Source: an uncultured Parolsenella sp.
Lineage (GTDB): Bacteria; Actinomycetota; Coriobacteriia; Coriobacteriales; Atopobiaceae
Direction of reading: 5' to 3'
Assembly: GCF_934660935.1 (NCBI RefSeq)
Contig: NZ_CAKUIH010000008.1
Coordinates: forward strand, 1-64,000
DNA length: 64,000 nt
The number at the start of each line of letters is the position of its first letter. Position 1 is the first letter of the stretch. The position numbers and the translations under genes were made by a program. The notes beneath the pieces were generated by a model. It saw only the letters and a program-made list of their open reading frames with translations. It did no database searches and was not told the DNA's origin. Shown here one piece after another: positions 15,931-24,904 of the stretch.

Positions 15931-16980
15931 ATGTCTGAGTTCGAGAATGACGAGATGCTAAACGACGAGGTCGAGACCATGGCCGACGCTGACGAGGAGA
16001 CCCTCGAGGCCGACGACGAGCTTCTCGACGAGACCGAGACCGATGACGTCGACGCCGCCGAGGCTGCCGACGAGACCGAGGACGCCCCCGCGCAGGATCC
16101 GGATGACGCCCTCTTCGATAAGGCCAACAAGGCCGCCCGCCTGCTTCGCTGCCGCCGCGCCGTCCAGCGCCGCGAGCAGGAGGAGAAGGGCAACCAGGCC
16201 AGCTCTCTGGTCCGCGCACTCAAGCTCCTGCAGCTCAAGCCCAAGATGGAGCAGAAGGAGATGTCCGAGCTTCTCGGCATGCGCCTTCGCGAGCTCGACG
16301 CCATGATGGCCGAGGCCGAGGAGAAGGACCTCGTTGCCCGCGTCGAGCCGTCTGAGCCCGACATGCGCAAGATCGTCGTCATGGCCGACGATGACGCCGT
16401 CGAGCGCGCCGAGGCCGAGGAGAGCAAGGGCGAGAACCTCGTCCCGGGCCTCTCCGACGAGGAGCGCGAGCAGCTCGTGGCCCTGCTCGACAAGGTCATT
16501 AACCCGCTCGTGGCCCTTGGCCTCGACGAGGACCGCGAGGAGCGCGGCGGTTTCCACGGCAAGCGCGATGACCGCGGCCCGCGCGGTGGCTTCGGTGGCC
16601 GTGGCGGCGACCGTGGTGGCGACCGCGGCGGCTTCCGTGGCGGCGATCGTGGTGGTAACCGCGGCGGCTTCGGTGGCCGTGGCGGCGACCGTGGTGGCTT
16701 CCGTGGCAACGACCGTGGCGACCGCGGCGGCTTCCGCGGCGGCAACGACCGTGGCGGCTTCCGCGGCAACGATCGCCCCGGCGATCGCGGTGGCTTCGGC
16801 GGTCGTGACTCCCGCGGTGGCGACCGCGGCGGCTATCGTGGCGGTAATGACCGCGGCGGCTTCCGCGGCAACGACCGTGGCGGCTTCCGCGGCAACGACC
16901 GCCCCGGCGACCGTGGTGGCTATCGCGGCGGCAACGACCGTGGCGACCGCGGCGGCTACCGTGGCGGCAACCGCTACTAA
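15931..16980 (+). CDS. Acidic winged-helix protein with glycine/arginine-rich (RGG) tail
   Basis: This 349-residue protein has three zones. Residues 1-60 are very acidic (Asp/Glu repeats). Residues 70-195 form a basic-then-acidic globular part with a MarR-like winged-helix signature (KMEQKEMSELLGMRLRELDAMM and a wing VARVEPSEPDMRKIVVMADD). The last ~145 residues are RGG/GGF/NDRGG repeats ending GGYRGGNRY. RGG boxes bind RNA and favour condensates in other proteins; the role here is unknown. The ATG chosen has AAGAAGGAG upstream; the frame is open further upstream. A terminator follows. Confidence 0.85.
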   Translation: MSEFENDEMLNDEVETMADADEETLEADDELLDETETDDVDAAEAADETEDAPAQDPDDALFDKANKAARLLRCRRAVQRREQEEKGNQASSLVRALKLLQLKPKMEQKEMSELLGMRLRELDAMMAEAEEKDLVARVEPSEPDMRKIVVMADDDAVERAEAEESKGENLVPGLSDEEREQLVALLDKVINPLVALGLDEDREERGGFHGKRDDRGPRGGFGGRGGDRGGDRGGFRGGDRGGNRGGFGGRGGDRGGFRGNDRGDRGGFRGGNDRGGFRGNDRPGDRGGFGGRDSRGGDRGGYRGGNDRGGFRGNDRGGFRGNDRPGDRGGYRGGNDRGDRGGYRGGNRY

Positions 16981-17010
16981 GAGCGCTCCGCTCCCATAGC
17001 TCGTGACTGA

Positions 17011-17066
17011 AGGCGTCCGGGGCCGCATGGCTTCGGACGCCTCTTGTTGTTGGGCGTGGGGTTACG
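17011..17066 (+). terminator. Terminator hairpin after the RGG protein gene
   Basis: AGGCGTCCG (17011-17019) pairs with CGGACGCCT (17054-17062) around a large loop containing a smaller stem (GGCC/GGCT). CTTGTTGTT follows. Confidence 0.55.
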
Positions 17067-17184
17067 CACGTCGCGCGGGCGGTTCGGGCGGCTCACCGTG
17101 GCGGCGGGCTACGCGCACCGCACGGGCGATTCGGGCGGCGTGCCGTTGCAGCGGCTACACACGCCGCGTGGGCGATTCGGATAC
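17063..17184. repeat. 47 bp imperfect tandem repeat, 2.6 copies
   Basis: Units begin at 17063, 17110 and 17156, each starting TACgCaCG/TACACACG and containing CGGGCGATTCGG or a one-base variant. The third unit is cut short. It is non-coding. Confidence 0.7.
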
Positions 17185-17283
17185 TCTACCGCGCTGGTGG
17201 GTATAACGTCGTGATATGCTGCAATCTTTAGTCCTTGAGCGGCATTTGCGGCGTTGAGGTACGAATTGAAGGGAGGGGCGACA

Positions 17284-18258
17284 ATGACCGATTGGCTTTC
17301 GCGCATGTTCGTGCGTGATTATGGTCGCGTGAATGATCCGGGCGTGCGCGTCTCCTATGGCATCATGGCGGGCGTTGTCGGCATTGTGCTGAACGTGGCC
17401 CTTTGCGCCGCGAAGGCGGCCGTGGGCGTGGCGGCTGGTTCGGTCTCGATTGTTGCAGACGCCGTCAACAACCTCTCGGATGCTTCGAGCAACATCGTGA
17501 CGCTTACGGGTTTCAAGCTCGCAAGCAAACCTGCCGACTCCGGCCATCCGTACGGCCACGGGCGCTTCGAATACCTCGCTGGGCTGGTTGTGGCCGTTCT
17601 TGTGACTGCGGTTGGCTTTGAGATCATTCGCGGCGGCATCTCGCGCATCATCGATCCCGAGCCTGTCGAGGTGAGCCTTCCGCTGCTCATCGTCATGCTG
17701 CTCTCCATCGCCGCGAAGGCGTGGATGATGAGCTTCAACACGAAGCTGGGAGACCGCATCGAGAGCGAGACTTTGGCCGCCACGGCGGTCGACTCTCGCA
17801 ACGATGTCATCACCACGACGGCGGTTCTCGTGTGCGCGCTCGTCTCGCGTTTCACGGGTCTTGAGCTTGACGGTTGGGCGGGCCTTGCCGTTGGCATATT
17901 CGTGCTGGTGAGCGGCCTCGCGCTTGTCCGCGATACGGTGAACCCGCTCCTGGGCGAGGCGCCTTCTCAAGAGATGGTCGACCGCGTCGTGGCCCTCGTG
18001 CTGGCGACTCCAGGCATCCTTGGCGTGCATGACCTCATGATTCACGATTACGGTCCGGGAAGGAAGGTCGCGAGCGCCCACGCGGAGATGGATTCGCGCA
18101 CGAGCCTGCTTACCGCGCACACGACGCTCGATGGCATCGAGCGTCGTGTCGCGTTCGAGACGGGCATCACTCTCACGCTGCACTGTGACCCAATCGATGT
18201 GAGCCAGGTGCGCAAGCGTCCGAAGGCTGGCGGCGCACCTGCGGGCCTGCGCAAGTAG
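17284..18258 (+). CDS. Cation diffusion facilitator family metal exporter
   Basis: This 324-residue CDF transporter has about six membrane segments (residues 25-200) and a C-terminal cytoplasmic ferredoxin-like domain. Helix 2 carries VADAVNNLSDASSN and helix 5 carries AVDSRNDVITT. The D-x3-D in helix 5 and N-x3-D in helix 2, rather than H-x3-D, point towards manganese or iron more than zinc. The region between helices 2 and 3 has the HPYGHGRFEYLAG signature. GAAGGGAGGG precedes the ATG. It converges on engB with only 11 bases between stop codons. Confidence 0.88.
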   Translation: MTDWLSRMFVRDYGRVNDPGVRVSYGIMAGVVGIVLNVALCAAKAAVGVAAGSVSIVADAVNNLSDASSNIVTLTGFKLASKPADSGHPYGHGRFEYLAGLVVAVLVTAVGFEIIRGGISRIIDPEPVEVSLPLLIVMLLSIAAKAWMMSFNTKLGDRIESETLAATAVDSRNDVITTTAVLVCALVSRFTGLELDGWAGLAVGIFVLVSGLALVRDTVNPLLGEAPSQEMVDRVVALVLATPGILGVHDLMIHDYGPGRKVASAHAEMDSRTSLLTAHTTLDGIERRVAFETGITLTLHCDPIDVSQVRKRPKAGGAPAGLRK

Positions 18259-18282
18259 ACCTCGCGGCCCTACTTGCGCAGG
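18246..18282. terminator. Hairpin formed by the two converging gene ends
   Basis: CCTGCGCAAGTAG (18246-18258) and CTACTTGCGCAGG (18270-18282) are perfect 13 bp inverted copies. Both genes end with codons for Leu-Arg-Lys and TAG, so the stem consists of coding sequence from both sides and may stop transcription either way. Confidence 0.6.
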
Positions 18283-18854
18283 GCGCGCTCGATGGTGTCC
18301 TTGAGGTCGCCGATACCGGTGCCGGCGGTCGAGGAGACGAGGACCCAGGGAACCTCGGGCTCAAGCTCGAACTGCTTGCGGAGCATTGCTGCCTGCGTGA
18401 GACCCTTCGAGCGGCTGAACTTATCCGCCTTGGTGAAGGCGACGCAGTAGGGAAGGCCGAGGCTCTCGAGGTAGCCGATCATCTGGAGGTCGAGCGGGCT
18501 CGCGTCATGGCGGATGTCCACGAGGGCGACCACGAGCTTGAGGTTGCGCTCGCCCTCGAAGTAGCCCTCCATGAGATTGTTCCAACGCTCCTGCTCCGTG
18601 GCGTTGACGCGCGCGAAGCCGTAGCCGGGCAGGTCGACGAAGTCCACGTTGCCGATGGCAAAGAAGTTGATAGTCGTGGTCTTGCCCGGCTTGGAGGAGA
18701 CCTTGACGAGGTCCTTGCGGCCGAAGAGTTTGTTCATGAGCGAGGACTTGCCCACGTTCGAGCGGCCGACGAAGGCGATCTCCGGGCGTCCGGGCTTCGG
18801 GAGCTGCTGGGCGGTGCCGGCGCTCATCGTGAACTTTACGAGGTTGTAGTTCAT
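18270..18854 (-). CDS. engB: Ribosome-biogenesis GTPase EngB (YsxC/YihA)
   Basis: This 194-residue TRAFAC GTPase is needed for late 50S assembly in bacteria that have it. G1 is AFVGRSNVGKSSLMN (residues 28-41), followed by the SSKPGKTTTINFF switch I region, G3 DLPGYGFA, G4 FTKADK and G5 VSSTAGTG. The length is typical of the family. AACGGAGAAATGAC before the ATG supplies the ribosome site. It lies downstream of the helicase on the same strand across a 156 bp gap and converges with the CDF gene. Confidence 0.95.
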   Translation of the reverse strand: MNYNLVKFTMSAGTAQQLPKPGRPEIAFVGRSNVGKSSLMNKLFGRKDLVKVSSKPGKTTTINFFAIGNVDFVDLPGYGFARVNATEQERWNNLMEGYFEGERNLKLVVALVDIRHDASPLDLQMIGYLESLGLPYCVAFTKADKFSRSKGLTQAAMLRKQFELEPEVPWVLVSSTAGTGIGDLKDTIERALRK

Positions 18855-19010
18855 GTCATTTCTCCGTTTCTGAGCGGCGATGCCGCTGGGGCTTCTCTGG
18901 GTGTAGCGGAAGGGCTGCGTGGCGCAGCTGCGATTGCGTGGTTGGTGTGTCCGTCGCGGAAAGGCGTGGCCGACGGACGCTCCGTCGCAGAAAGGCGGGC
19001 GCGGCGGGCG

Positions 19011-21818
19011 CTACTCCGCGAGGTCCTCGGCCGAGCCGGCGCGATAGCGTTTGAAGCTGACCTCGCCCTCGTTCTGCGTGACGTCGAGGTCAACATCGGC
19101 GAGGATGCGGAAGTCGTTGTCGCCGTCGACATCATGGATGATCTGCGTCACGTGCCAGACGTGGTCCGTGAGCTCGTCTGCCGTATCGATCAGGAAGTAC
19201 GCGGCAGAGCGGGCGTCCGCGTCGAGCAGAACCTCGTCGTGGGCGTCGCGGAACTCCTCCAGGACTTCGCGCCAACGGCGCTCGCCCATACCAAAGGGCT
19301 GGTCGAGTTCGCCGAGCGTGGGAATCTCCTCGGCGGCGAAGAGGCGGATGCGGTGCCAGAGGGCGTTGCGCACGAGAATCGTGAGGCCGTGGCGGTCCTG
19401 CACGACGGCCTCCTTGGCGCCGGGCGGCAGCTCGCCGGGCATCTGGCCGGCAGACTCCCACTCGTCCATAAGGCTGGAGTCCGTGGTGCGGACGATGAAA
19501 CCAAGCCATGCGATGGCGTCATCCAGGTAGGGCGTGCGCTTGTCAGGCGGGACCGTGCGGTCGAGGACGCGCCAGGCGTCAGACAGGTAGCGCAGGAGCG
19601 TGCCCTCGCTGCGGGAGAGCTTGTAGCGCTGGATGTAGGTCTTGAAGTCCGACATGCTCTCGAGCATGTCGCGCACGACGGACTTGGGACGCAGGCAGTA
19701 GTCGCGCGCCCAGGGGACCTCGTCGCAGTAGGTGGCGAAGGCTGCCTCGAGCTCCTCCTCGAGGGGCTTGGGGTAGGCGACGTCCTCGAGCTTCTCCATG
19801 CGCTCGTCGTACTCGATGCCCTGCATCTTCATCTCGGCGATGGCGCGTCCCTTGGCCTCGCGCTCCTGCGCGCGAAGTACCTGCCAGGGGTCCTCGAGCG
19901 TTGCCTCCACCATCGAGACGAGGTCCATGTCGTACGTTTCGCTCTCCGGGTCGAGGAGCTCGAGCGCGGCGAGGAGGAACGGCGAAAGCGGCTGGTCGAG
20001 GGCGAAGTCCTCGGGCAGGTCGACCGTGAGCGAGTAGCTTGCAGTCGCGGCGAGGGGAGAGGCCGCGGCGGCGGGCAGGAACAGTTCGAGTTCCTCGGCT
20101 GCGGCTTCGGCAGCCTCCGCGGCGGCGGCGCGGTCTGCCTCTGTGGCGTCCTCATCCGCGGGCAGGCCTTCCTCGCGAACGATGACGCCGGCGTCCATGA
20201 GGGTGGCGAAGATCTCATCCGCGCGAGCGACGAGCTGGACCTTCTCGGCATCAGTTTGGAGGGAGTCCGCGATGAGGCGCATGATGCGGGCGTGCGAGTC
20301 GCCACCCTGGCTCGTCTCGGAGAGAACCATCGAGTGCGTTACGCGCATGCGGGGCGTGAGGGTCTCCGGCGCGGCCTCGGCGAGGCGCTCGAAGGTGTCC
20401 TTGTTCCAGTTGACGAAGCCCTCCGGCGCTCGCTTCTTCTTCAGCTTGCGGAGCTTCTTTGCGTCGCCAGCGGCCTTGAGCTCGAGCTTTGCGTTTTCGA
20501 TCTCGTGTTCGGGCGCTTCGGCGATGACGCGGCCCTCCGTGTCGAAGCCTGAGCGACCGGCACGGCCGGCAATCTGGTGGAACTCGCGGGCGCGCAGGCG
20601 GCGCATGCGGTGGCCGTCGTACTTGGTGAGGGCCGTGAGCAGGACGGTGTGGATGGGCACGTTGATGCCGACGCCCAGAGTGTCCGTGCCGCAGATCACG
20701 GGGAGGAGCCCCTGCTGGGCGAGCTTCTCCACGAGGAGGCGGTAGCGCGGGAGCATGCCGGCGTGGTGCACGCCGACACCGCATGCGAGCAGGCGCTGGA
20801 GCGTCTTGCCAAAAGCCGTGGTGAAGCGCGTGCCCTTGCAGGCTTCCTTTACGGCATCACGCTGCTCTTTCGTGGCGACGCCGTAACTTGCGAGGGACTG
20901 CGCGGTGTTGAGCGCGGCGTCCTGGGCGAAATGGACGATGTAGATGGGGGCGTCTCCCTCGCGCAGGGCGAGCTCGACGGTGGCCTCGAGCGGGGTATTG
21001 ACGTACTCATAGGTGAGCGGCACCGGACGCTCCGCGTCTGTCACGGAGTCGACGGTGCGGCCGGTCTGGCGCTCGAGCGCTCCGGCGATGGCGGAGACGT
21101 CGCCAAGCGTGGCGCTCATGAGAAGGAATTGTGTGTTGGGGAGGGTGAGCAGTGGGACCTGCCAGGCCCAGCCGCGGTCCGCCTCGCCGAAGAAGTGGAA
21201 CTCGTCCATGGCGACGGCGGCGACCTCGCTTGAGGCGCCTTCGCGCAGGGCCTGGTTCGCGAGGATCTCTTCGGTGCAGCAGATAACGGGGGCGTCCGTG
21301 TTGATCTGCGTGTCGCCCGTGATCATGCCGACGCTGTCCTTGCCGAAGGCGTCGACGAGGTCGAAGAACTTCTCCGAGACGAGCGCTTTGATGGGTGCCG
21401 TGTAGTAGGCGCGCTTGTGCTGGCAAATGGCGAGGTAGCACAGGCCGAGTGCGACCATCGACTTGCCTGAACCCGTGGGAGTGCCGAGGATGACGTGGTC
21501 GCCAGCGGCGAGGTCGAGCAGGGCCTCCTCCTGATGAGGCCAGAGTTCGAGGCCGCGGCTCATGCACCAGTCGAGGTAGCGCTCAAGGGCCTCGTCCGCG
21601 GTGAGGGGAGCCTCGGGCTCATAGTCCGGCCATTTCTCGGGGTCAAACCACATGTCCGGGACGAGCTCGCCGAGCGAGCCCGGGGCGAACGGGTCTGTGT
21701 TCTGCGGGGTGTCGCTGCCGTGCGCGGGGGATTCGGCGGCATGCGGGAAGTCCCCGTTGGCAACTGGGGATCCGGTGGCCTGCGCGTCCGTTATGTTGGC
21801 TGTCTGCTCGTCTGCCAC
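19011..21818 (-). CDS. Ski2-like DEAD/DEAH helicase with DUF3516 C terminus
   Basis: This large superfamily 2 helicase has Walker A LGTPTGSGKSMVA, Ia YTAPIKALVSEKFF, DExH as MDEFHFFG, LMSATLGD, and the second RecA domain with CGVGVHHAGM, GTDTLGVGINVPIHTVL and HQIAGRAGRSGFD. An Ala/Glu-rich insert (EADRAAAAEAAEAAAEELEL) precedes a ~400-residue C terminus of the actinobacterial DUF3516 type. The GTG at 21818 is chosen because AAAGGA sits six bases upstream; the frame is open 58 codons more, through a repeat. The resulting length is 935 residues. An RNA-processing role is likely by family. Confidence 0.88.
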   Translation of the reverse strand: MADEQTANITDAQATGSPVANGDFPHAAESPAHGSDTPQNTDPFAPGSLGELVPDMWFDPEKWPDYEPEAPLTADEALERYLDWCMSRGLELWPHQEEALLDLAAGDHVILGTPTGSGKSMVALGLCYLAICQHKRAYYTAPIKALVSEKFFDLVDAFGKDSVGMITGDTQINTDAPVICCTEEILANQALREGASSEVAAVAMDEFHFFGEADRGWAWQVPLLTLPNTQFLLMSATLGDVSAIAGALERQTGRTVDSVTDAERPVPLTYEYVNTPLEATVELALREGDAPIYIVHFAQDAALNTAQSLASYGVATKEQRDAVKEACKGTRFTTAFGKTLQRLLACGVGVHHAGMLPRYRLLVEKLAQQGLLPVICGTDTLGVGINVPIHTVLLTALTKYDGHRMRRLRAREFHQIAGRAGRSGFDTEGRVIAEAPEHEIENAKLELKAAGDAKKLRKLKKKRAPEGFVNWNKDTFERLAEAAPETLTPRMRVTHSMVLSETSQGGDSHARIMRLIADSLQTDAEKVQLVARADEIFATLMDAGVIVREEGLPADEDATEADRAAAAEAAEAAAEELELFLPAAAASPLAATASYSLTVDLPEDFALDQPLSPFLLAALELLDPESETYDMDLVSMVEATLEDPWQVLRAQEREAKGRAIAEMKMQGIEYDERMEKLEDVAYPKPLEEELEAAFATYCDEVPWARDYCLRPKSVVRDMLESMSDFKTYIQRYKLSRSEGTLLRYLSDAWRVLDRTVPPDKRTPYLDDAIAWLGFIVRTTDSSLMDEWESAGQMPGELPPGAKEAVVQDRHGLTILVRNALWHRIRLFAAEEIPTLGELDQPFGMGERRWREVLEEFRDAHDEVLLDADARSAAYFLIDTADELTDHVWHVTQIIHDVDGDNDFRILADVDLDVTQNEGEVSFKRYRAGSAEDLAE

Positions 21819-21934
21819 GATGCGTCCTTTGAGCTGCGATTGTTTTTCGCACCCAATCTTACCGAACGAGGCGGCCGCTGCCGGGCGCAACGTCTCGGCC
21901 CCGCAAAAGCCGCCAAGACGAGCGACCTCGAGAA

Positions 21935-22066
21935 GTAAATGCGAAATGACGTGGCAAAAATGGGCCACACAAAGTAGAGCGGCCATTTGCATTTACGAAA
22001 CCGCAGGTAAACGGCGTGCAGGTATTTCGTCTACTCGTGGATTGCGGTTTTTGCCACGTCATTTCG
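21935..22066. repeat. Inverted-repeat element upstream of the helicase gene
   Basis: A perfect 19 bp inverted repeat, with left arm CGAAATGACGTGGCAAAAA (21942-21960) and right arm 22048-22066, flanks 87 bases. A shorter pair GTAAATGC / GCATTTAC (21935-21942, 21989-21996) is nested across the left arm. The interior AAACCGCAGGTAAACGG recurs with one change near 30417. It looks like a small non-coding mobile or structured element. Confidence 0.65.
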
Positions 22067-22278
22067 ACTCCACTATTTGCGCGCAGCGCATGGAGCGCGT
22101 TCAAAGCCGTGGAAAGCCGGCGAAAATGGCACCAAGGGTACCGTTTTCAATGCAAGGTAGCCCCGACAACTGCAATGCGCGCCATGTTTTGCGTGCGCGG
22201 CGTTCTGAGAAGCGGTCGATGATGGCGTTACGAGGGAGTGCGCATGCGCCTGTCGCTCTAGGGGGCGACGCGAGGGCG

Positions 22279-22926
22279 CTAGGCGCGCATGCGGCGTTCG
22301 AGGCGGTTGGCGATGGCGACGAGTGCCATGACAATTACGTAATAGACGATGGCCACCACGATGAACGGCTCGAAGGCGCGGTAGGTGATGGCCTGCACGC
22401 TTTGAGCGGCGCGCATCATGTCCATGAGGCCAATGGTTGCTACCAGCGACGAGCTCTTGAGCACGGTGATGACCTCGTTTACCAAGGCGGGGGCCACGCT
22501 GCGAAGCGCCTGAGGGATGATGACCTTACTCATCATCGTTATGTAGGAGAGGCCGAGCGCGCGGCTCGCGTCGTACTGGCCGCGGTCGACGCCTTCGATG
22601 CCGCCGCGCACCGTCTCCGAGACGGTTGCGGAGCCATTGAGGCCCAACGTGAGAACGCTGGCGGTGAACATCGTGATCTTATAGCCCGTGAGCTGCGGCG
22701 TCGCGAAGTAGGCGATGAAGAGCAGCACGATGAGAGGTACGCCTCGGAAGATCGAGGTGTAGAAGTCGAGCAGCAGACGCAGCGGCTTGCAGGGGATGAC
22801 CTTGAGCACGGCAATGGTGAAGCCCACGACAAACGCGAGCAGGAGGGCGGCCGCCGTCACCTCGCAGGTGACGGCGAGACCGCCCACAAACATCGGCGCA
22901 TAGGGTTCTATCAGCGAGAATTTCAT
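22279..22926 (-). CDS. Polar amino acid ABC transporter permease
   Basis: This 215-residue permease of the His/Glu/Gln family has five hydrophobic segments. The early FYTSIFRGVPLIVLLFIAYF and the EAA-type loop around SETVRGGIEGVDRGQYDASRALGLS match the ATPase-docking motif. It lies 36 bp downstream of a cognate solute-binding lipoprotein gene. No ATPase gene adjoins, so the nucleotide-binding subunit must come from elsewhere. The amino acid moved is not predictable from the sequence. Confidence 0.88.
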   Translation of the reverse strand: MKFSLIEPYAPMFVGGLAVTCEVTAAALLLAFVVGFTIAVLKVIPCKPLRLLLDFYTSIFRGVPLIVLLFIAYFATPQLTGYKITMFTASVLTLGLNGSATVSETVRGGIEGVDRGQYDASRALGLSYITMMSKVIIPQALRSVAPALVNEVITVLKSSSLVATIGLMDMMRAAQSVQAITYRAFEPFIVVAIVYYVIVMALVAIANRLERRMRA

Positions 22927-22962
22927 GCTGAGCTGCCTGGATGCTGACCGGTGGATGAGGTG

Positions 22963-23874
22963 CTAGTTTGCGGCAACGCCGGTGGTCGCGGTGCCGGAGG
23001 CGCTGGTGTCGTCGCCCCACTTGAAGTCATCGCCCACGTACTGGCCGATGAACTCGTCGATCGTGCCGTCGGCAAGCATCTCGCCGATGCACTCGTCGAA
23101 GGCGGCGACGAACGAGGCGCCCTTGGCGGCCATGATGCGATAGACGCCCACGTAGTCCTTCGTCTCGGAGCGATCGAGGAAGCCGAGGACGAGGCCCTCG
23201 TTGGCATCGCGCATGGACTGGCCTTCCGCGCCGTCGCACAGGTAGGCGTCGATGCGGCCGGAGAGGACCTCCTGCAGGCACTGGTCGCCACCGTCATAGG
23301 TGTGGATGTCACCATCGGGCAGGATGGCGGAGATGAACTTGTTCTGGACGGTGCCCGTGGTGCAGGCGATGGACTTGCCCTTGAGGTCGTCGATGGTCTT
23401 GACCTCGTCGTTCATCGTGAGAACGCCAACGAGCGGCTGGTAATAGCCGCGCGTGAAGTCGAAGGTCTCCTCGCGCTCGGGATTGGAGGACATGGCCATG
23501 GTGAACGAGGTGTCGCTGCTCTGGACGGAGGCGAGGGTTGCGGTGAACTCCTGCGGCTCAAAGTCATAGGTGAAGCCGAGGCGGTTCGCCATCTCGTCTG
23601 CGACGGCGATGTCGAGGCCGACGACCTTCTGGGTGCCATCGGCCTGAACCTCGAGGTAGCGATAGGGGGCGAAGGCGTCGTCGCCGACGAAGGTGAGCTT
23701 GGCACCGGAGATGTCGGCCGCGCCGGCGGTGGTGGCAGCGGAGGTCGTGGCGGCCTGCTGGTTGGAGCCGCAGCCGGCAAGGGCGAGCGGCATGGTCGCG
23801 GCGCCGGCGGCCATGAGCTTGAGGAAGCCGCGACGGTCGATGCCGGCGGAAGTGACGTGCTTGGAAGTGGACAT
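22963..23874 (-). CDS. Amino acid ABC transporter solute-binding lipoprotein
   Basis: This family 3 extracellular binding protein is 303 residues long. It has a Tat-like signal (DRRGFLK, residues 13-19) merged with a lipobox LALAGC (Cys35), then the bilobed domain (FAPYRYLEV, VGLDIAVADEMANRLG, GKSIACTTGTVQ). The C-terminal tail is Ser/Thr/Gly-rich. Of two possible ATGs, the second (23874) has GAGAAGG six bases upstream, while the first touches that site. It is paired with the permease downstream. Confidence 0.88.
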   Translation of the reverse strand: MSTSKHVTSAGIDRRGFLKLMAAGAATMPLALAGCGSNQQAATTSAATTAGAADISGAKLTFVGDDAFAPYRYLEVQADGTQKVVGLDIAVADEMANRLGFTYDFEPQEFTATLASVQSSDTSFTMAMSSNPEREETFDFTRGYYQPLVGVLTMNDEVKTIDDLKGKSIACTTGTVQNKFISAILPDGDIHTYDGGDQCLQEVLSGRIDAYLCDGAEGQSMRDANEGLVLGFLDRSETKDYVGVYRIMAAKGASFVAAFDECIGEMLADGTIDEFIGQYVGDDFKWGDDTSASGTATTGVAAN

Positions 23875-24144
23875 AGTCATCCTTCTCTTTGGGGGAAGCG
23901 TTGTTTACATCTTAAACCACTGAATGCTGCGGAGTAACAAGCATGATAGACCTGTCGGCGAGAGGCCGTTATTAATTGTGCGTGTCATATGGGCGTGGCG
24001 CTGCGCGGGCGGACGCGGCGCGGGCGGGCGTGGTGCCGCGTGTGTCGGGCGGGCGTGGCTGTGATGCGCGCGGGCCGCGCGGGCTCGCGCGCGCAGGCTT
24101 GGGTATCATTCCCGTGTGCAAGTTCGATTTATGGGGGAACGCAC

Positions 24145-24834
24145 ATGTCTTCTGGCAAGGGCAGGGATTCAAAGACGATCGCGAGTCAGTTTTGCTCGCT
24201 TATCCGCGACAACGCGCGTTTTGTTGTGATTGCCGTGTGCTCCGCGATGTTCGTGATGATTCTCGAGGATGTCCTCGAGCTTGAGTCGATGAGGCTGGAT
24301 CGTGCGGCATATTGGCTCATCGTCGAGCACCTGCGTCGTCCGTGGCTCACACCAATCATGGAGAGCTTTTCCGCGCTGGCAACGCCGCTGACGCTGCTCG
24401 TGCTGCTGCTGGCGGTCGCCGCGTTTGCCCCGGGAAGGCGCCCGGGATGGTGCTGCGCTGTTAACCTCGGCCTTGTTGTTCTCATCAACCAGGCGCTCAA
24501 GTTCATCATCCAGCGTCCGCGCCCGGACGGATTCCGTCTTGCGAGCGTGAGCGGCTTCAGCTTCCCGTCGGGCCATTCGATGGTAGCGATGGCGTTCTTT
24601 GGTCTTCTTGCCTGGTTCGTCTGGAAGTACGAGAAGGACCGTAGGCAGCGCACGCTTCTGCTTGCCGCCTTTGGCGTCGTCATTGTCATGGTGGGCGTGA
24701 GCCGCATTTACTTGGGCGTTCATTACGCTAGCGACGTTGTCGCGGGCTTCTGCCTCTCGCTCATTTGGCTCGCGCTTTACACGCGCATCGCCGTGCCGTT
24801 GTTCTTGGAGGACGGCGAGGATCCGATCCACTAG
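24145..24834 (+). CDS. PAP2 family membrane phosphatase
   Basis: This 229-residue membrane protein has the three phosphatidic acid phosphatase motifs: KFIIQRPRPDG, FPSGHSM and SRIYLGVHYASDV. About six hydrophobic segments surround them. Likely substrates are undecaprenyl pyrophosphate, phosphatidate or phosphatidylglycerol phosphate (family knowledge). The ATG chosen is preceded by GGGGGAAC. Longer in-frame extensions cover GC-rich repetitive DNA and are not credible. A terminator follows. Confidence 0.87.
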   Translation: MSSGKGRDSKTIASQFCSLIRDNARFVVIAVCSAMFVMILEDVLELESMRLDRAAYWLIVEHLRRPWLTPIMESFSALATPLTLLVLLLAVAAFAPGRRPGWCCAVNLGLVVLINQALKFIIQRPRPDGFRLASVSGFSFPSGHSMVAMAFFGLLAWFVWKYEKDRRQRTLLLAAFGVVIVMVGVSRIYLGVHYASDVVAGFCLSLIWLALYTRIAVPLFLEDGEDPIH

Positions 24835-24862
24835 GTGGCGCGTCCGTGATTCGGCGATATGA

Positions 24863-24904
24863 CACGAGGGCCGTCCCGTGGTGGGGCGGCCCTCGTTCGT
24901 TTTG
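24863..24904 (+). terminator. Terminator after the PAP2 gene
   Basis: ACGAGGGCCGTCCC (24863-24876) pairs with GGGGCGGCCCTCGT (24883-24896) with one G-U pair, followed by TCGTTTT. Confidence 0.75.

Noticed and set aside
18507..20552. 681-codon plus-strand frame opposite engB and the helicase
   Set aside because: It is the antisense shadow of two well-recognised genes; high G+C keeps the opposite frame open.
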